Below are positions 1-9,778 of a stretch of DNA of 64,000 nt, piece by piece; position 1 is the first letter of the stretch; each line of letters opens with the position of its first letter. The notes beneath the pieces were generated by a model that saw nothing but the letters and a program-made list of their open reading frames with translations, made no database searches and was not told the DNA's origin. Source of the stretch: Gemmatimonadota bacterium (GTDB lineage: Bacteria; Gemmatimonadota; Gemmatimonadetes; Gemmatimonadales; GWC2-71-9); the NCBI GenBank assembly GCA_029262195.1, contig JAJCZX010000038.1:1-64000 (forward strand), written 5' to 3'. Both the position numbers and the translations under genes were made by a program.

Positions 1-139
1 GTGAACGACCATCTTGAGGTGACCAGTGGTGGAAATACTCCGAAATCCGAGCTAATCAGCCTTGGCAACGAGGAGCCGATGTTTGCAAATGCTCTTTAAA
101 CTCTAACCCGTGAGTGTCTCACTTTTATTGACAGGCTCC

Positions 140-384
140 GACCAGCATCGGGTCCAGCGACCGTTCTACGTCCTTGATCTGGGGTCCTCCAGCTACTCGA
201 TCGGCTCGGTCTGTAGCTGGTAGAGGCATTCCAGCTCATCGGCCGACTCAACGTTGAATTTCTCGTAGATGCGATGAATCGAATTCAGTGTGCTCTTACG
301 TTTTTCTACGAGAGTGAGTCGGGCACGCATCACATCGCGCATGGCTCTCAGTTCCGGGTTGATCATGTGAGTATATGGAATCAA
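140..384 (-). pseudogene. IS110-family transposase remnant (frameshifted fragment)
   Basis: Minus ORF 193-384 'INPELRAMRDVMRARLTLVEKRKSTLNSIHRIYEKFNV' resembles the IS110 central segment (ELRxLRxLLRxRxxLVxxRTxLKNRIHxxLxKY). The next similar segment, 'QIKDVERSLDPMLVGA', is in another frame just downstream. Confidence 0.55.
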
Positions 385-780
385 ACAATTGGTGCTGCTT
401 GCCGAGGGCTATTGACGTCGTAGGTTTGTGTGCATGGAAGGTTACGGGATGAGAAATCTGATATTGAGCGGCTGGCGCCCGGTCGCAAGCGCAGTGCAAT
501 TGCGGAGTCGTTATGCCGCATGGGTACCTCACGCCAATTGCGGCTTACACTCGTATTTGGTAACCTTGAGCATGGACTATAGCAATCTGGTTACGATTGA
601 GCCGGGCAAGCGCGGTGGAAAATCGTGCGTTCGAAGTCTTCGTATCACTGTCTGCGATATTGCGGAGCGACGGGTTCGCGGCGCGCACGCCAGTCGAATT
701 GAGTGAGGCGTTTGACTCATTCGTTTGATTCAGCAAGTCCGTGTGTTGTTGATATGATGGTGAATCCCGAGGAACGCACC

Positions 781-900
781 ATGCCTCCGCGCATCACCGC
801 ACGACAAGCGTTCGTTTACAGCATGGCAAAAGCGCACAAGTTTTTTTGCATGGGAGACAAAGACGGCAGTGCCAGCGTTGTTAGAGAAGCCCTTAACTAG
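781..900 (+). CDS. small hypothetical protein (39 aa) overlapping the next gene
   Basis: ATG at 781, stop TAG at 898-900 overlapping the GTG start of the next ORF. Confidence 0.3.
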   Translation: MPPRITARQAFVYSMAKAHKFFCMGDKDGSASVVREALN

Positions 901-1961
901 TGGTGTCCTCCAATCTTATCCGCAGGCTCCAAGCATCTCCCGTCGCCCGCCTAACGACCTACTTCGTCCTCCTCGGAGTTGGTATTGCGCTCGCGGTGTG
1001 GTACTTCCCCGAGTTAGCCGACGCATTCCATGCCGAAACACGTGGCCAGATCGATCAACTACCGGCTGATCTCCAACCTGTCGGAGTAGTGCGTGATGAA
1101 CTCCCACCATTTATCCAACAAGTTTCCGTCGCGCTGCTGTTGCTGGGGGGTAGCCTTCTATTCGTTACGCCGATAGTTCGGATCTACATGGTAACAAAGC
1201 GACAAGAAGGTTACGACAAGACGTTCGTTCAGGTCCTATTCATGCTTCCGGTCGTGGTGGCGGCTGTGGTTCAGATCGTGCGTGGTGATCTCGCGTTGGC
1301 TTTTGCCCTCGCCGGTATCGTCGCCGCCATTCGCTTTCGTACCACACTTCGAGACCTGAAGAACGCCGTATTTGCGTTTGCCGCTATCGGCATCGGTCTC
1401 GCGGCCGGAACCGGTTCTTGGACTTTAGCGGGTGTGCTTTCGCTGGTCTTTTCCGCCACTGCCTACACACTGTGGAAGGGAGAGATAGGCGGTTTAGAAG
1501 GGACGTTTTCACTACCAACCGGTTCCATGCGATTGTCAGAGGCTCTGGTACCCGGCGAGAGCCAACGCTCTGTGGTTGTTGGGAGTGAGCGACTTACGAG
1601 TATCCTTTCACCCGTCGAGTTGACCTTCATGACTGAACATGCCGCAAAAATGGTAAGGTATATTCGCGCAGATGCGCTTAAGAGCAAGCAAAAATACGAC
1701 ACATTATTACTCATCTACACGAGTGATTCCGAGGTCGCCCGCCCGGCCGCAGCAAAACTCCTCGATAAATACACAAAGCGTTGGCATTTGGTGGATCAGT
1801 TTCCTGGGCCTGAAGACGCAACTGTTCTCGAGTACCTTATACGCTTAAAGAAAGATGCAGAAGTCGGAGAGTTTCTTGATCGTCTTAGCTGTGCGGATGA
1901 GTCTCCGCTTCGGGCGGCCGAGTTGAAACCAATCAAGGGGCTTCGTGACAAAATGAGCTAG
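900..1961 (+). CDS. DUF4956-like multi-TM membrane protein
   Basis: 353 aa with several TM helices; 'FALAGIVAAIRFRTTLRDLKNAVFAFAAIGIGLAAG' is typical of DUF4956. Confidence 0.7.
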   Translation: MVSSNLIRRLQASPVARLTTYFVLLGVGIALAVWYFPELADAFHAETRGQIDQLPADLQPVGVVRDELPPFIQQVSVALLLLGGSLLFVTPIVRIYMVTKRQEGYDKTFVQVLFMLPVVVAAVVQIVRGDLALAFALAGIVAAIRFRTTLRDLKNAVFAFAAIGIGLAAGTGSWTLAGVLSLVFSATAYTLWKGEIGGLEGTFSLPTGSMRLSEALVPGESQRSVVVGSERLTSILSPVELTFMTEHAAKMVRYIRADALKSKQKYDTLLLIYTSDSEVARPAAAKLLDKYTKRWHLVDQFPGPEDATVLEYLIRLKKDAEVGEFLDRLSCADESPLRAAELKPIKGLRDKMS

Positions 1962-2492
1962 AGACGAGCGGCGTGCGAATCGTGGCCGATCTGACGCCGG
2001 ACAAACAGATTCTCCCGGAGTCGATGCGAAAGCAATGGTGACCCGGGCCCAAGCGTCGCGCCTGGATAAGCTGCGTGGTTGAAAATGTTACATATCCATC
2101 AGGCGGGCCTGTGTTGCGACCGCTGTAAACCGTTCAACCATCTGCTATCGTTGCCGCCCCCCCAGACATTGCTACGCCGTAGGTTACACGAGCTGGATGG
2201 GGGCTCGCGGCAGTTACGGTTGTCGCAGGCTTCACACGATGCTCAGGTGTGAAAGTTCGCTGCAAACTCAAGATTAATCTTATGCGGCGGCCTAATTGGT
2301 CGAAGGTCTTTGCCGATGTGAATGATCTTTGTTCTGATGCTGGGAAGCGGCGCGTGATACGGGTCGCCGCCGCGAGGGCCCTGGGTGGCGGAAACATGGT
2401 GAGCGACGGGTGTAACTAATGAGTGTGAATATGATGTTGAGGAAAGCGGCGCAGCATATGCGCAGAAATGTTGGGCGGAAAGGTCTGAACCC

Positions 2493-2933
2493 ATGAGCAA
2501 AATCTTCTTCTACGGCCTGTTCATGGATCGGTCTCTGCTCACTGAGAAAGGTCTTCACCCAGAGATTATCGGGCCAGCATCGCTACCCGACTACCGCATC
2601 CATATCGGCGAGCGAGCAACATTGCTGCGATCCGCTTCGAGTCGCGCCTATGGAATCGTGATGGAACTCGACGACGAGGAAGCTCGCGAGCTCTACTCGG
2701 AACCCAGTGTACGAGAGTATAAACAGGAAAGCGTCCAGGTGAAGCTCCTGGACACGGGCGAAACCGTCGTGGCCGACTGCTACAACCTGCCGCGCGAGTT
2801 GGGTCTGGCCGGGACGAATCCCGCTTATGCGACCAAGTTGTCAAAGTTGGTTGAGAAGTTGCAGTTCGATTCGGCATACGTCGAAGAAATCGCGGCGTTC
2901 GGCGACGTGTCCACTAGACAGGAACACCCCTAG
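2493..2933 (+). CDS. gamma-glutamylcyclotransferase-like (AIG2/GGCT fold) protein
   Basis: 'FFYGLFMD..', 'GIVMELDDEEARELYSEPSVREYKQESV' GGCT-like pattern. Confidence 0.65.
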   Translation: MSKIFFYGLFMDRSLLTEKGLHPEIIGPASLPDYRIHIGERATLLRSASSRAYGIVMELDDEEARELYSEPSVREYKQESVQVKLLDTGETVVADCYNLPRELGLAGTNPAYATKLSKLVEKLQFDSAYVEEIAAFGDVSTRQEHP

Positions 2934-2967
2934 GCGGCGGTTTTCCTCTTCAGGCTAATGAGTTTCG

Positions 2968-3204
2968 CTACCTCCCCCCTCGGGTAGCGCCGAGGCTCAT
3001 CAATGTTCGGACCATCAGATCTAGACTTACCGAAGCGTCGGCCGTTTCGAGTTTTGCCACTCTCGACTGGCTTGATCCTACGAACTCAGCTAACTGTGCT
3101 TGAGTCAGGTGCTGTCTTTTCCGTCGTTCGCGCAACCCTGTAGCCAGCGCCACCTTCATTTCAACAAAAGCTGCTTCTTCTTCCGACAATTCTAAGAAAT
3201 CCAC
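2968..3204 (-). CDS. XRE-family HTH antitoxin-like regulator
   Basis: 'LRERRKRQHLTQAQLAEFVGSSQSRVAKLETADASVSLDLMVRTLMSLGA' HTH_XRE; GTG start. Confidence 0.8.
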   Translation of the reverse strand: MDFLELSEEEAAFVEMKVALATGLRERRKRQHLTQAQLAEFVGSSQSRVAKLETADASVSLDLMVRTLMSLGATRGGR

Positions 3205-3332
3205 GTCTTGTCGCCGTCTGTCACACGAAGTTCATGGCACCCGCGACCGATTGACGGCATCGGTCTTGATCGTGGCATAGACAACCTCTCTCCCAATTGC
3301 AATCTTCTTAGGAGGGCTCCGGCCAAGAGATC
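3192..3332 (-). pseudogene. truncated RelE/HigB (Gp49-like) toxin fragment upstream of the XRE antitoxin
   Basis: Own translation of the minus strand: 'LLAGALLRRLQLGERLSMPRSRPMPSIGRGCHELRVTDGDKTWIS*'. This matches the family core (LLRxLQxGexLxMPxSRPMPxIGxxCHELRxxDxxxTWR) but lacks the C-terminal part. Confidence 0.65.
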
Positions 3333-3364
3333 AACGAAAAAACCATCAACGCGAGATTTCACAT

Positions 3365-3874
3365 ATGAACACTATACTCCCTGGACGAACCGTCCGTCGC
3401 CGTTCGACTCCCATGCTGGTTCTTCTGGCAATTATGTGTTTTGGCGCGCCCGTTCAAGCCCAAAAGGTTTTCTTCGATGCCCCGATTCCCGATTCGCTGG
3501 TCGGTCTGGCGGTGTACCAAAATATTCCCGGCCTGCAAAGAACAATCTCCTTTGGGTTCCAAGAGGGTTACCAGTTGGATGTCGGGTATTTTCGGGATAC
3601 GTTGGTGGCGGTGTTAAAACGCCCAACTGAAGAGTGGTACACGGTAGTGCGTTTCCTGCAGATGCCTGAGTTGGTCGATACCGAAGAATTGGCATTCGGA
3701 TGTGTTGTTGACGACAAACCGGACCGCCGAGTGTTTGGAATTGCTCGATCTGCCGACGCGCCTCGATTGGTAATGAACAACGCGTGGATGGTTGATGTCG
3801 CGATTGAGGGTTTTGTTCCAATCGTGACCGTCGGAGTCGAGTGTACCGGACTTGGAAGACCGGATCGCATTTGA
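3365..3874 (+). CDS. hypothetical secreted protein
   Basis: N-terminal signal-peptide-like segment 'MLVLLAIMCFGAPVQAQ'. Confidence 0.6.
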   Translation: MNTILPGRTVRRRSTPMLVLLAIMCFGAPVQAQKVFFDAPIPDSLVGLAVYQNIPGLQRTISFGFQEGYQLDVGYFRDTLVAVLKRPTEEWYTVVRFLQMPELVDTEELAFGCVVDDKPDRRVFGIARSADAPRLVMNNAWMVDVAIEGFVPIVTVGVECTGLGRPDRI

Positions 3875-4006
3875 GGGAGCGGTCTTGGTTTGCAAACGAT
3901 GCCGTCGCCGCGAGAGGCGTTATCGCGGTCGTTTGCCACACCGTCCTGGGAGCGTTTCGGGTTCCCGTCCCTCGCGCTTGACCTCCTGCCCGGCTATGCT
4001 TGACGC

Positions 4007-4627
4007 ATGCTTCTCGCCGCCCTAATCATCTTCGCCGTTTTTAGCCTGCTGTTGCTGGGGCTCGCCGGTGCTGCCTTTCGGCGAAAGCGCTATATGGGCA
4101 GTTTCATCTTTACCCTCAGTGGGTTGTTGTTTCTCGCCATCTCCGCGCTGTCGGGCACCATCGGCATTGCCACCCGCGGGTATCGCGCTCTCACGCGTGA
4201 AGAAACGGCGATCCGCATCATCACCGAACCCATAGCTCCGCACCGCTTTCGAGCCAGGGTGATTTATCCTGACGGAAGCGACACCACCTATTCCGTGACG
4301 GGCGACCAGGTCTATGTCGACGCCCATATTCTCAAATGGAAACCGATTGCCAACTTCCTTGGACTCCACACCGCGTACGAACTCGACCGCATCGGCGGGC
4401 GTTACGTCAATCTGGTGAATGAAAGGGACAGCGTCCGCGCCATATTCTCCCTGAAACAGGATAAACCGATCGACATGTTCGCGTTGCGGACCAGGTACGC
4501 CCTTCTCGCCCCGTTCCTCGACGCCGAATACGGTTCAGGAACGTTCATCGCGGCCGACCGGCTTATGGAGTACGAAGTGCGTGTCTCGACAACCGGGTTG
4601 TTGATCAGGCCGGTCGAATCTCGCTAA
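4007..4627 (+). CDS. hypothetical membrane protein (two N-terminal TM helices)
   Basis: 206 aa ORF, hydrophobic N-terminus, good coding appearance. Confidence 0.7.
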   Translation: MLLAALIIFAVFSLLLLGLAGAAFRRKRYMGSFIFTLSGLLFLAISALSGTIGIATRGYRALTREETAIRIITEPIAPHRFRARVIYPDGSDTTYSVTGDQVYVDAHILKWKPIANFLGLHTAYELDRIGGRYVNLVNERDSVRAIFSLKQDKPIDMFALRTRYALLAPFLDAEYGSGTFIAADRLMEYEVRVSTTGLLIRPVESR

Positions 4628-5486
4628 GGTCAACCTCGGCCGTTTCCTGATTGACGCTCGGGCCCGCAATAGAGATGGGCATCGGTTCGGTGACCGACCC
4701 TGTGTAGATCGTACGGTGCGGAAACGGGATCTCGATGCCGCGTTCGTCGAAGACGCGTTTCACTTCCTCGTACAACGAGTTACGTAGTTCGAGGAAGTTC
4801 TCTTCCGCGGCCCAAACCCTAAACTGGAGGTCGACCGAGGAATCGCCGTAACCAAGCATGAGGGTGCTTGGTTTCGGTTCTTCGAGGGAAAGCGGGTTCT
4901 TATGTGCTATCTCTTCCAATACCTGTCGCACTGCGGCAATATCTTCCTTGTACGCGATCCCGATCCGCAAATCTACGCGCCTCAGCGGGTAATGCGTCAA
5001 GTTGGTCATGTTCGACTTTAGCATGGTTTCGTTGGGAATCCGCACCAGGAGATTGTCGAACGTCGTCAATCGGACCGAAAGGAGATCGATTGAGACCACG
5101 CGGCCGGTGGTGTCACCGACTTTGATTACGTCACCCATCACGAAAGGCTGTTCTCCCATCAGAAATAGCCCGCTGATGAGGTTTGACGCGGACGTTTGGG
5201 CCGCGAATCCGACCGCCACCGTCAGGATGCCTGCCGCGCCGACGAGCAGACTGAGATTCACCCCCAGGATATTTAGTGCCCACGAAAGTGCGATAAGGAC
5301 GATGGTGGACTTGACGACCCGCCGCACGACCAACTGATGCTGTGCCCGTAACCGTTCGATCGGCAGCCGCCGTTCGGCGATTCTGGCAAACAGAGCGCCG
5401 CCGAGAAGCACCACAACCGAGTAGGCTATTTGCGCCACGCGCTCGGATCCCGGTAAACTCGACAGGATATCAAACAATTTTTCCAC
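4605..5486 (-). CDS. MscS-family mechanosensitive ion channel
   Basis: TM segments then 'GILTVAVGFAAQTSASNLISGLFLMGEQPFVMGDVIKVGDTTGRVVSIDLLSVRLTTFDNLLVRIPNETM' MscS signature. Confidence 0.95.
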   Translation of the reverse strand: MEKLFDILSSLPGSERVAQIAYSVVVLLGGALFARIAERRLPIERLRAQHQLVVRRVVKSTIVLIALSWALNILGVNLSLLVGAAGILTVAVGFAAQTSASNLISGLFLMGEQPFVMGDVIKVGDTTGRVVSIDLLSVRLTTFDNLLVRIPNETMLKSNMTNLTHYPLRRVDLRIGIAYKEDIAAVRQVLEEIAHKNPLSLEEPKPSTLMLGYGDSSVDLQFRVWAAEENFLELRNSLYEEVKRVFDERGIEIPFPHRTIYTGSVTEPMPISIAGPSVNQETAEVDLSEIRPA

Positions 5487-5496
5487 AGTTGCTATC

Positions 5497-6357
5497 TCAT
5501 CGGAATAGAGTGGAGAAGGCGCGCATTACCACGTTCCCGTCACCTGTTTCCCGTGCCGGGGACAGAAACCTCGGTTGGTCGACAAACCGGGGCGGTGTGT
5601 TCTCGATCGTTTGTTTGGCATACTCGCCGCCCTCACTGCGCTCCAGTTGTACGTCTTGCGTCCACAGGCGTCCGTCGGACCCAGCGTAAAGCGCAAGCTG
5701 GTTTACAGGGAGATTCAGTCGCTCAAGCGCCAGAACGTCGCTTGCCTCGTTCTTGATGGTCACCGCTGTCACCGCGCGGTGGGGTCGGTACTGCAGGTCT
5801 TCCACCCGGAGTCGGCAGAAAGTCTTGCTGGCGTAGCACAGGCCGCCATCCTGCGTTGACGGTCCGAACCAGGTGTCGGAAGGGCGGACCAACGGCATGT
5901 CGATTAGCGAGTGTCTTGGTTCCACCGTCTCGACCGCTACCCAGAGGGGCGACCCCACAAACATAACGGTCTCTTCTCCGGGGGGGATGTAGAAAGGGCT
6001 ATCCGGGCGGGTGACGACGGGCCGGTCTGCGGTGCGCGGTATGATTTCGACTGAGTCCGATCCTCCAGCGATCGCGAAACGGTTCAGAGTGGCTTCGGGG
6101 TCAACGGAAATATCGGGTTTCGTGACGGCGCGTTCAACCGTCCTGTCGGTGGATTCGGTGCCACCTGAACAGGCTACCTGCCACTCGCCGGGCAAATGCC
6201 GAACCCAGAGAGTGAACGGCCCCATCCTCCAGCGATGTGGCCGTCCGACCTCGAGGTCGGCGGAGCCCCACCAGATCTGATCACTCGCGGAGCCGTCGGT
6301 CGCGCCAGCCTTCATGGAATGCACCAGTGATATGTGAATTTTTTCATCAGCCTGCAA
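5497..6357 (-). CDS. DUF432-like protein next to MscS
   Basis: 'IWWGSADLEVGRPHRWRMGPFTLWVRHLPGEWQVA', 'FYIPPGEETVMFVGSPLWVAV'; MscS neighbour as expected for DUF432. Confidence 0.65.
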   Translation of the reverse strand: MQADEKIHISLVHSMKAGATDGSASDQIWWGSADLEVGRPHRWRMGPFTLWVRHLPGEWQVACSGGTESTDRTVERAVTKPDISVDPEATLNRFAIAGGSDSVEIIPRTADRPVVTRPDSPFYIPPGEETVMFVGSPLWVAVETVEPRHSLIDMPLVRPSDTWFGPSTQDGGLCYASKTFCRLRVEDLQYRPHRAVTAVTIKNEASDVLALERLNLPVNQLALYAGSDGRLWTQDVQLERSEGGEYAKQTIENTPPRFVDQPRFLSPARETGDGNVVMRAFSTLFR

Positions 6358-6577
6358 TCCGCCAATCGTTGAATTTCTCAGACCTCGCCAAATATAGTTG
6401 GGTCGGCCCTATGGGGAACGTCCGCCTGACGGGAGTGAAATGATCGCGTCAACCATGCGCAAATGCAACGGGCCCAGATCATGCCTTTGGGCACGCAGCA
6501 AAGCACCGTCCGCCAGTAACGCGGCCTATGCTGAAGACCGGAGGCCCCGGCAACGCCGAGCCGTGCGGTACAACTCC

Positions 6578-8818
6578 CTATTCTATCAAAATACGTTCTT
6601 CGGCCCCGACAAAGAGCGCGTCCCGAATCTCGGCATGGCGTAACAGGTAGTCCGGACCCCGTTCGTGCAGGCGTGACTCGTTCAACCCGAACATTACCAG
6701 ATCGGAATCCGCCGACTTGGAACGAACCAGACCCTCGAGGTCGATGTTGTCATCCAGGGCGAAGATGCGGAGGTTTTTCGCACTGATGGGAAGTCGACCG
6801 GAGTGAATCATGTCGTGGAGTTCCTGCTGGCGCTCATCCATGTTGGTCCGCGGGAACGCTGCGAAGATGCGAATCTGTCCCCTCTCCCAATCCTGATGTC
6901 CCAGGAGGATATAGGCCAGCAGGATCATAAGATTGGCATTGCGATAGTCGTGCAGGGTCAGCCACACGTCGATCAACCCGCGTTGTCCGAAAAAGTGCTC
7001 CGCATGCCGGAGGACCAGGCTGTTGACGCTCCCCGCGCTGGCGAGACGCACGCCGGTCATGACCTCTTCCAATATCGCCGGTTCGTCGTCGGGCGAGAAT
7101 TCCATCAAGAGGCAGTTGTTCTCCATCCCCGAGATGCCCGGAACCTGAAGAGACTGCGCAATCGCCGAAACCTTGGATGGTGAAATAAGGGTGTCGACAT
7201 AGATTGCGCTGCGGCGGGCCTGCATCATCTGCACCAATCGTTCCAGGTGCTGGCGGCTTTCCTGGTAAGTCTCCCTGTCCAGATCGCCTTCGACATAATG
7301 GAGGTAGGTCCCGACTCCGTAGCGGTGCGTCAGCCAGGTGAAAAACTGGATCGGCGCGCTGCGACGGAAGGTCCGATCGTTAACCATGACGACGGCAGGA
7401 CGCCATTCGTCGTTCGTACGGTTCCCGACGTCCGCCTGAAGTTTTACCTGGGAGAACCGGGTCGCCTGGGTGAGGACCCCGGTGAAGATGGCAGCAAGAT
7501 CATCTCCGCCGCGCTGGGATCGGATCACGCGGTACAACACGATCATGATACTCACGGCCAGAATCGCGTATACCGGGTCCATCTGCAACATCAAGCCGAA
7601 CGACATAACCGCGCCGATGAGGCTGAGGTACCACTTTGATCGGAAGCTCGGACGGTAACTTGGCCGTGCGGCAAAATGCTCCAGAGCCGATATCGAGCAC
7701 AACGCGCCGTATGTCAACATGAAGAACATCGAGATGATGCGGGCCACGGCGTCAATGTTGCCCATGGCGACCGTGACGATGGCTATGGCGGCTGTAACGA
7801 TGGTTGCGTTGCGAGGTTCGTTCGAACTACCAGTCCCACTGCTTAAGAACGAGTTGACTCGCGCAGTCGGGAAAACGGTGTCGCCCCCCAGCGCCTGCAG
7901 GGTACGGGGCGCCACCAGGATCGAGCCGATCGCCGATGACACAGTTGCTGCGGCTAATCCGATCGGGATGATCGGTCCCCACAGAGCGATACGGGACATT
8001 ATCAACTGGTCACCTGCGAGCGCGTCGGGCGGCGCAGAGGCGGCCATCTTGACGGCGATCAAAACGTATACCACCATGCCTACCAGGGTAGCCGAGGTTA
8101 CACCTAGAGGGATGGACTTTCCCGGGTTGGCGAGGTCCCCGGACAAACCAACGCCCGCGGTCATGCCGGTAAACGCTGGGAACACGATCGCAAAGACCAC
8201 GATGAAGGGGACCGGGTTATCCACAGCGGCGAACATGCCCATATCGCTTTGTTCTACGCCGTCGATCGGACCTCCGAGGAAGAATAGGACCAGTGACATG
8301 GCGAGGATACCCACAACGATCCAAAGAGCCTTGACGCCGAGATCGGCGCCTTTTGTCAGCACCACACCGGCGAGGCCCACTGTGGCTGGCAGTGAGATTA
8401 CCCGTGGGTCGAACCCGAAACCGGTGACGCTCTCTAAAAATGGTGCCAGCGGTCGGAACGCTTCAGCGAACGCTATCATATAAAACGCCACGGAGACAGC
8501 CTGAGATACGTAGAGGCTGATACCGATCGCCCCTCCGATCGTGGCCCCGAAAGAGCGCGAGATGATGAAGTATTCTCCGCCACCTTCTACTCGACGGTTG
8601 GTGGCGATTTCCGCGATCGCCAGGGCCGTCGGAATTGTCACAAGGTGTCCGACCACGATCAAGCCCACCGTACCGAGCAGACCAACCTGCCCGACCGCGA
8701 AACCGAAGCGGAGGAACATGACGGCGCCGAGGATGGTGCTGATGCTTGCGAGGAAGACCGGTGCGGTCCCAAAACCGTGCCCGGTTCCTCCGGTGCCTTC
8801 GGCGATCGGAGTCGTCAT
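6578..8818 (-). CDS. SLC12-like amino acid permease / cation-chloride cotransporter family protein
   Basis: 'ISTILGAVMFLRFGFAVGQVGLLG', 'GGGEYFIISRSFGATIGGAIGISLY', long cytosolic C-terminus; probable ATG at 8818 (the ORF opens at 8923). Confidence 0.85.
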   Translation of the reverse strand: MTTPIAEGTGGTGHGFGTAPVFLASISTILGAVMFLRFGFAVGQVGLLGTVGLIVVGHLVTIPTALAIAEIATNRRVEGGGEYFIISRSFGATIGGAIGISLYVSQAVSVAFYMIAFAEAFRPLAPFLESVTGFGFDPRVISLPATVGLAGVVLTKGADLGVKALWIVVGILAMSLVLFFLGGPIDGVEQSDMGMFAAVDNPVPFIVVFAIVFPAFTGMTAGVGLSGDLANPGKSIPLGVTSATLVGMVVYVLIAVKMAASAPPDALAGDQLIMSRIALWGPIIPIGLAAATVSSAIGSILVAPRTLQALGGDTVFPTARVNSFLSSGTGSSNEPRNATIVTAAIAIVTVAMGNIDAVARIISMFFMLTYGALCSISALEHFAARPSYRPSFRSKWYLSLIGAVMSFGLMLQMDPVYAILAVSIMIVLYRVIRSQRGGDDLAAIFTGVLTQATRFSQVKLQADVGNRTNDEWRPAVVMVNDRTFRRSAPIQFFTWLTHRYGVGTYLHYVEGDLDRETYQESRQHLERLVQMMQARRSAIYVDTLISPSKVSAIAQSLQVPGISGMENNCLLMEFSPDDEPAILEEVMTGVRLASAGSVNSLVLRHAEHFFGQRGLIDVWLTLHDYRNANLMILLAYILLGHQDWERGQIRIFAAFPRTNMDERQQELHDMIHSGRLPISAKNLRIFALDDNIDLEGLVRSKSADSDLVMFGLNESRLHERGPDYLLRHAEIRDALFVGAEERILIE

Positions 8819-8965
8819 GGATGAAACTCTAACATAGCGCCCGCCGCGGGGGTAGTCTGTTCCACCCAATCCAGGGCTTCTATCGCTAGAAGAAAAGGTG
8901 ATTTGACTGGCAAATGATCTCATTCTGAAGCATTATATGGTTGTCGTTGCGCAGGGCGTTCCGAG

Positions 8966-9778
8966 TTGCAAATAAAGGTTCTTATCGTTCCGGAGGAGTC
9001 CGTGGGAACTATAGATTTCGGTAGACACAGCCAAGATTACTCGGAGTATCGCCCGGGGTTTCCCCCATCATTTTATCAACGTGTCAACGCGGTCATCCCC
9101 ATTCGAGGGACCCGCGCGTTAGACCTGGCTACCGGCCCTGGTACTGTGGCCCTGGAGTTGTGTGCACTCGGAAGCTCTGTTGTGGGTATTGACAATTCCG
9201 TCGGCCAAATAGCAGTTGCAAAACGGGCGGCCCGACAGCGGGGCATGGATAACGAGGTTCAGTTCTTCGTTAGTAGCGCCGAGAGTACGGGATTGGAAGC
9301 AAAGCCCTCTTTTGACCTTGTCACAGCGGGTCAATGCTGGCATTGGTTCGATAGTGATGCCGTATTGTCCGAGGTTGAGCGCCTTCTACGTCCGGGTGGC
9401 CTGTTGTTCATCTGCCATTTCTCTTATCTCGCTGATCAGAGCCCGGTGGCAAGAGATACCGAAGAACTTGTTCTACAATTCAATCCGTCCTGGTCCATGG
9501 CTGGCCACACCGGCACCTATCCAGAGCGGATCGATGAGGTAACTCAGAGCGGTTTTGAAGTTGTAGATGTTTTTAGTTACGAACACGATGAAGCGTTTTC
9601 CCACGCTGCGTGGCGGGGAAGAATACGAACCTGCAATGGCGTGGGCTCGGGTGGCCTTTCTCCTGCCGAAGTGACTCGCTTCGATGAGGCGTTACGGCAC
9701 CTCCTCGCGGAGAAGTATCCCGATCCGATGTCAGTTGAGCATCGCGTGTGGTGTCTGGTGGCTCGGAAACCGGAGTGA
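8966..9778 (+). CDS. class I SAM-dependent methyltransferase
   Basis: 'ALDLATGPGTVALELCALGSSVVGIDNS' motif I; 'ERLLRPGGLLF'. Confidence 0.85.
   Translation: MQIKVLIVPEESVGTIDFGRHSQDYSEYRPGFPPSFYQRVNAVIPIRGTRALDLATGPGTVALELCALGSSVVGIDNSVGQIAVAKRAARQRGMDNEVQFFVSSAESTGLEAKPSFDLVTAGQCWHWFDSDAVLSEVERLLRPGGLLFICHFSYLADQSPVARDTEELVLQFNPSWSMAGHTGTYPERIDEVTQSGFEVVDVFSYEHDEAFSHAAWRGRIRTCNGVGSGGLSPAEVTRFDEALRHLLAEKYPDPMSVEHRVWCLVARKPE

Noticed and set aside
2134-2558. Overlapping - strand ORFs of 85-88 aa
   Set aside because: Three mutually overlapping low-complexity frames in a non-coding gap; none has a domain signature.
7719-8483. 254 aa + strand ORF opposite the SLC12 gene
   Set aside because: Ala/Pro/Thr-rich antisense shadow of a strongly supported membrane protein.
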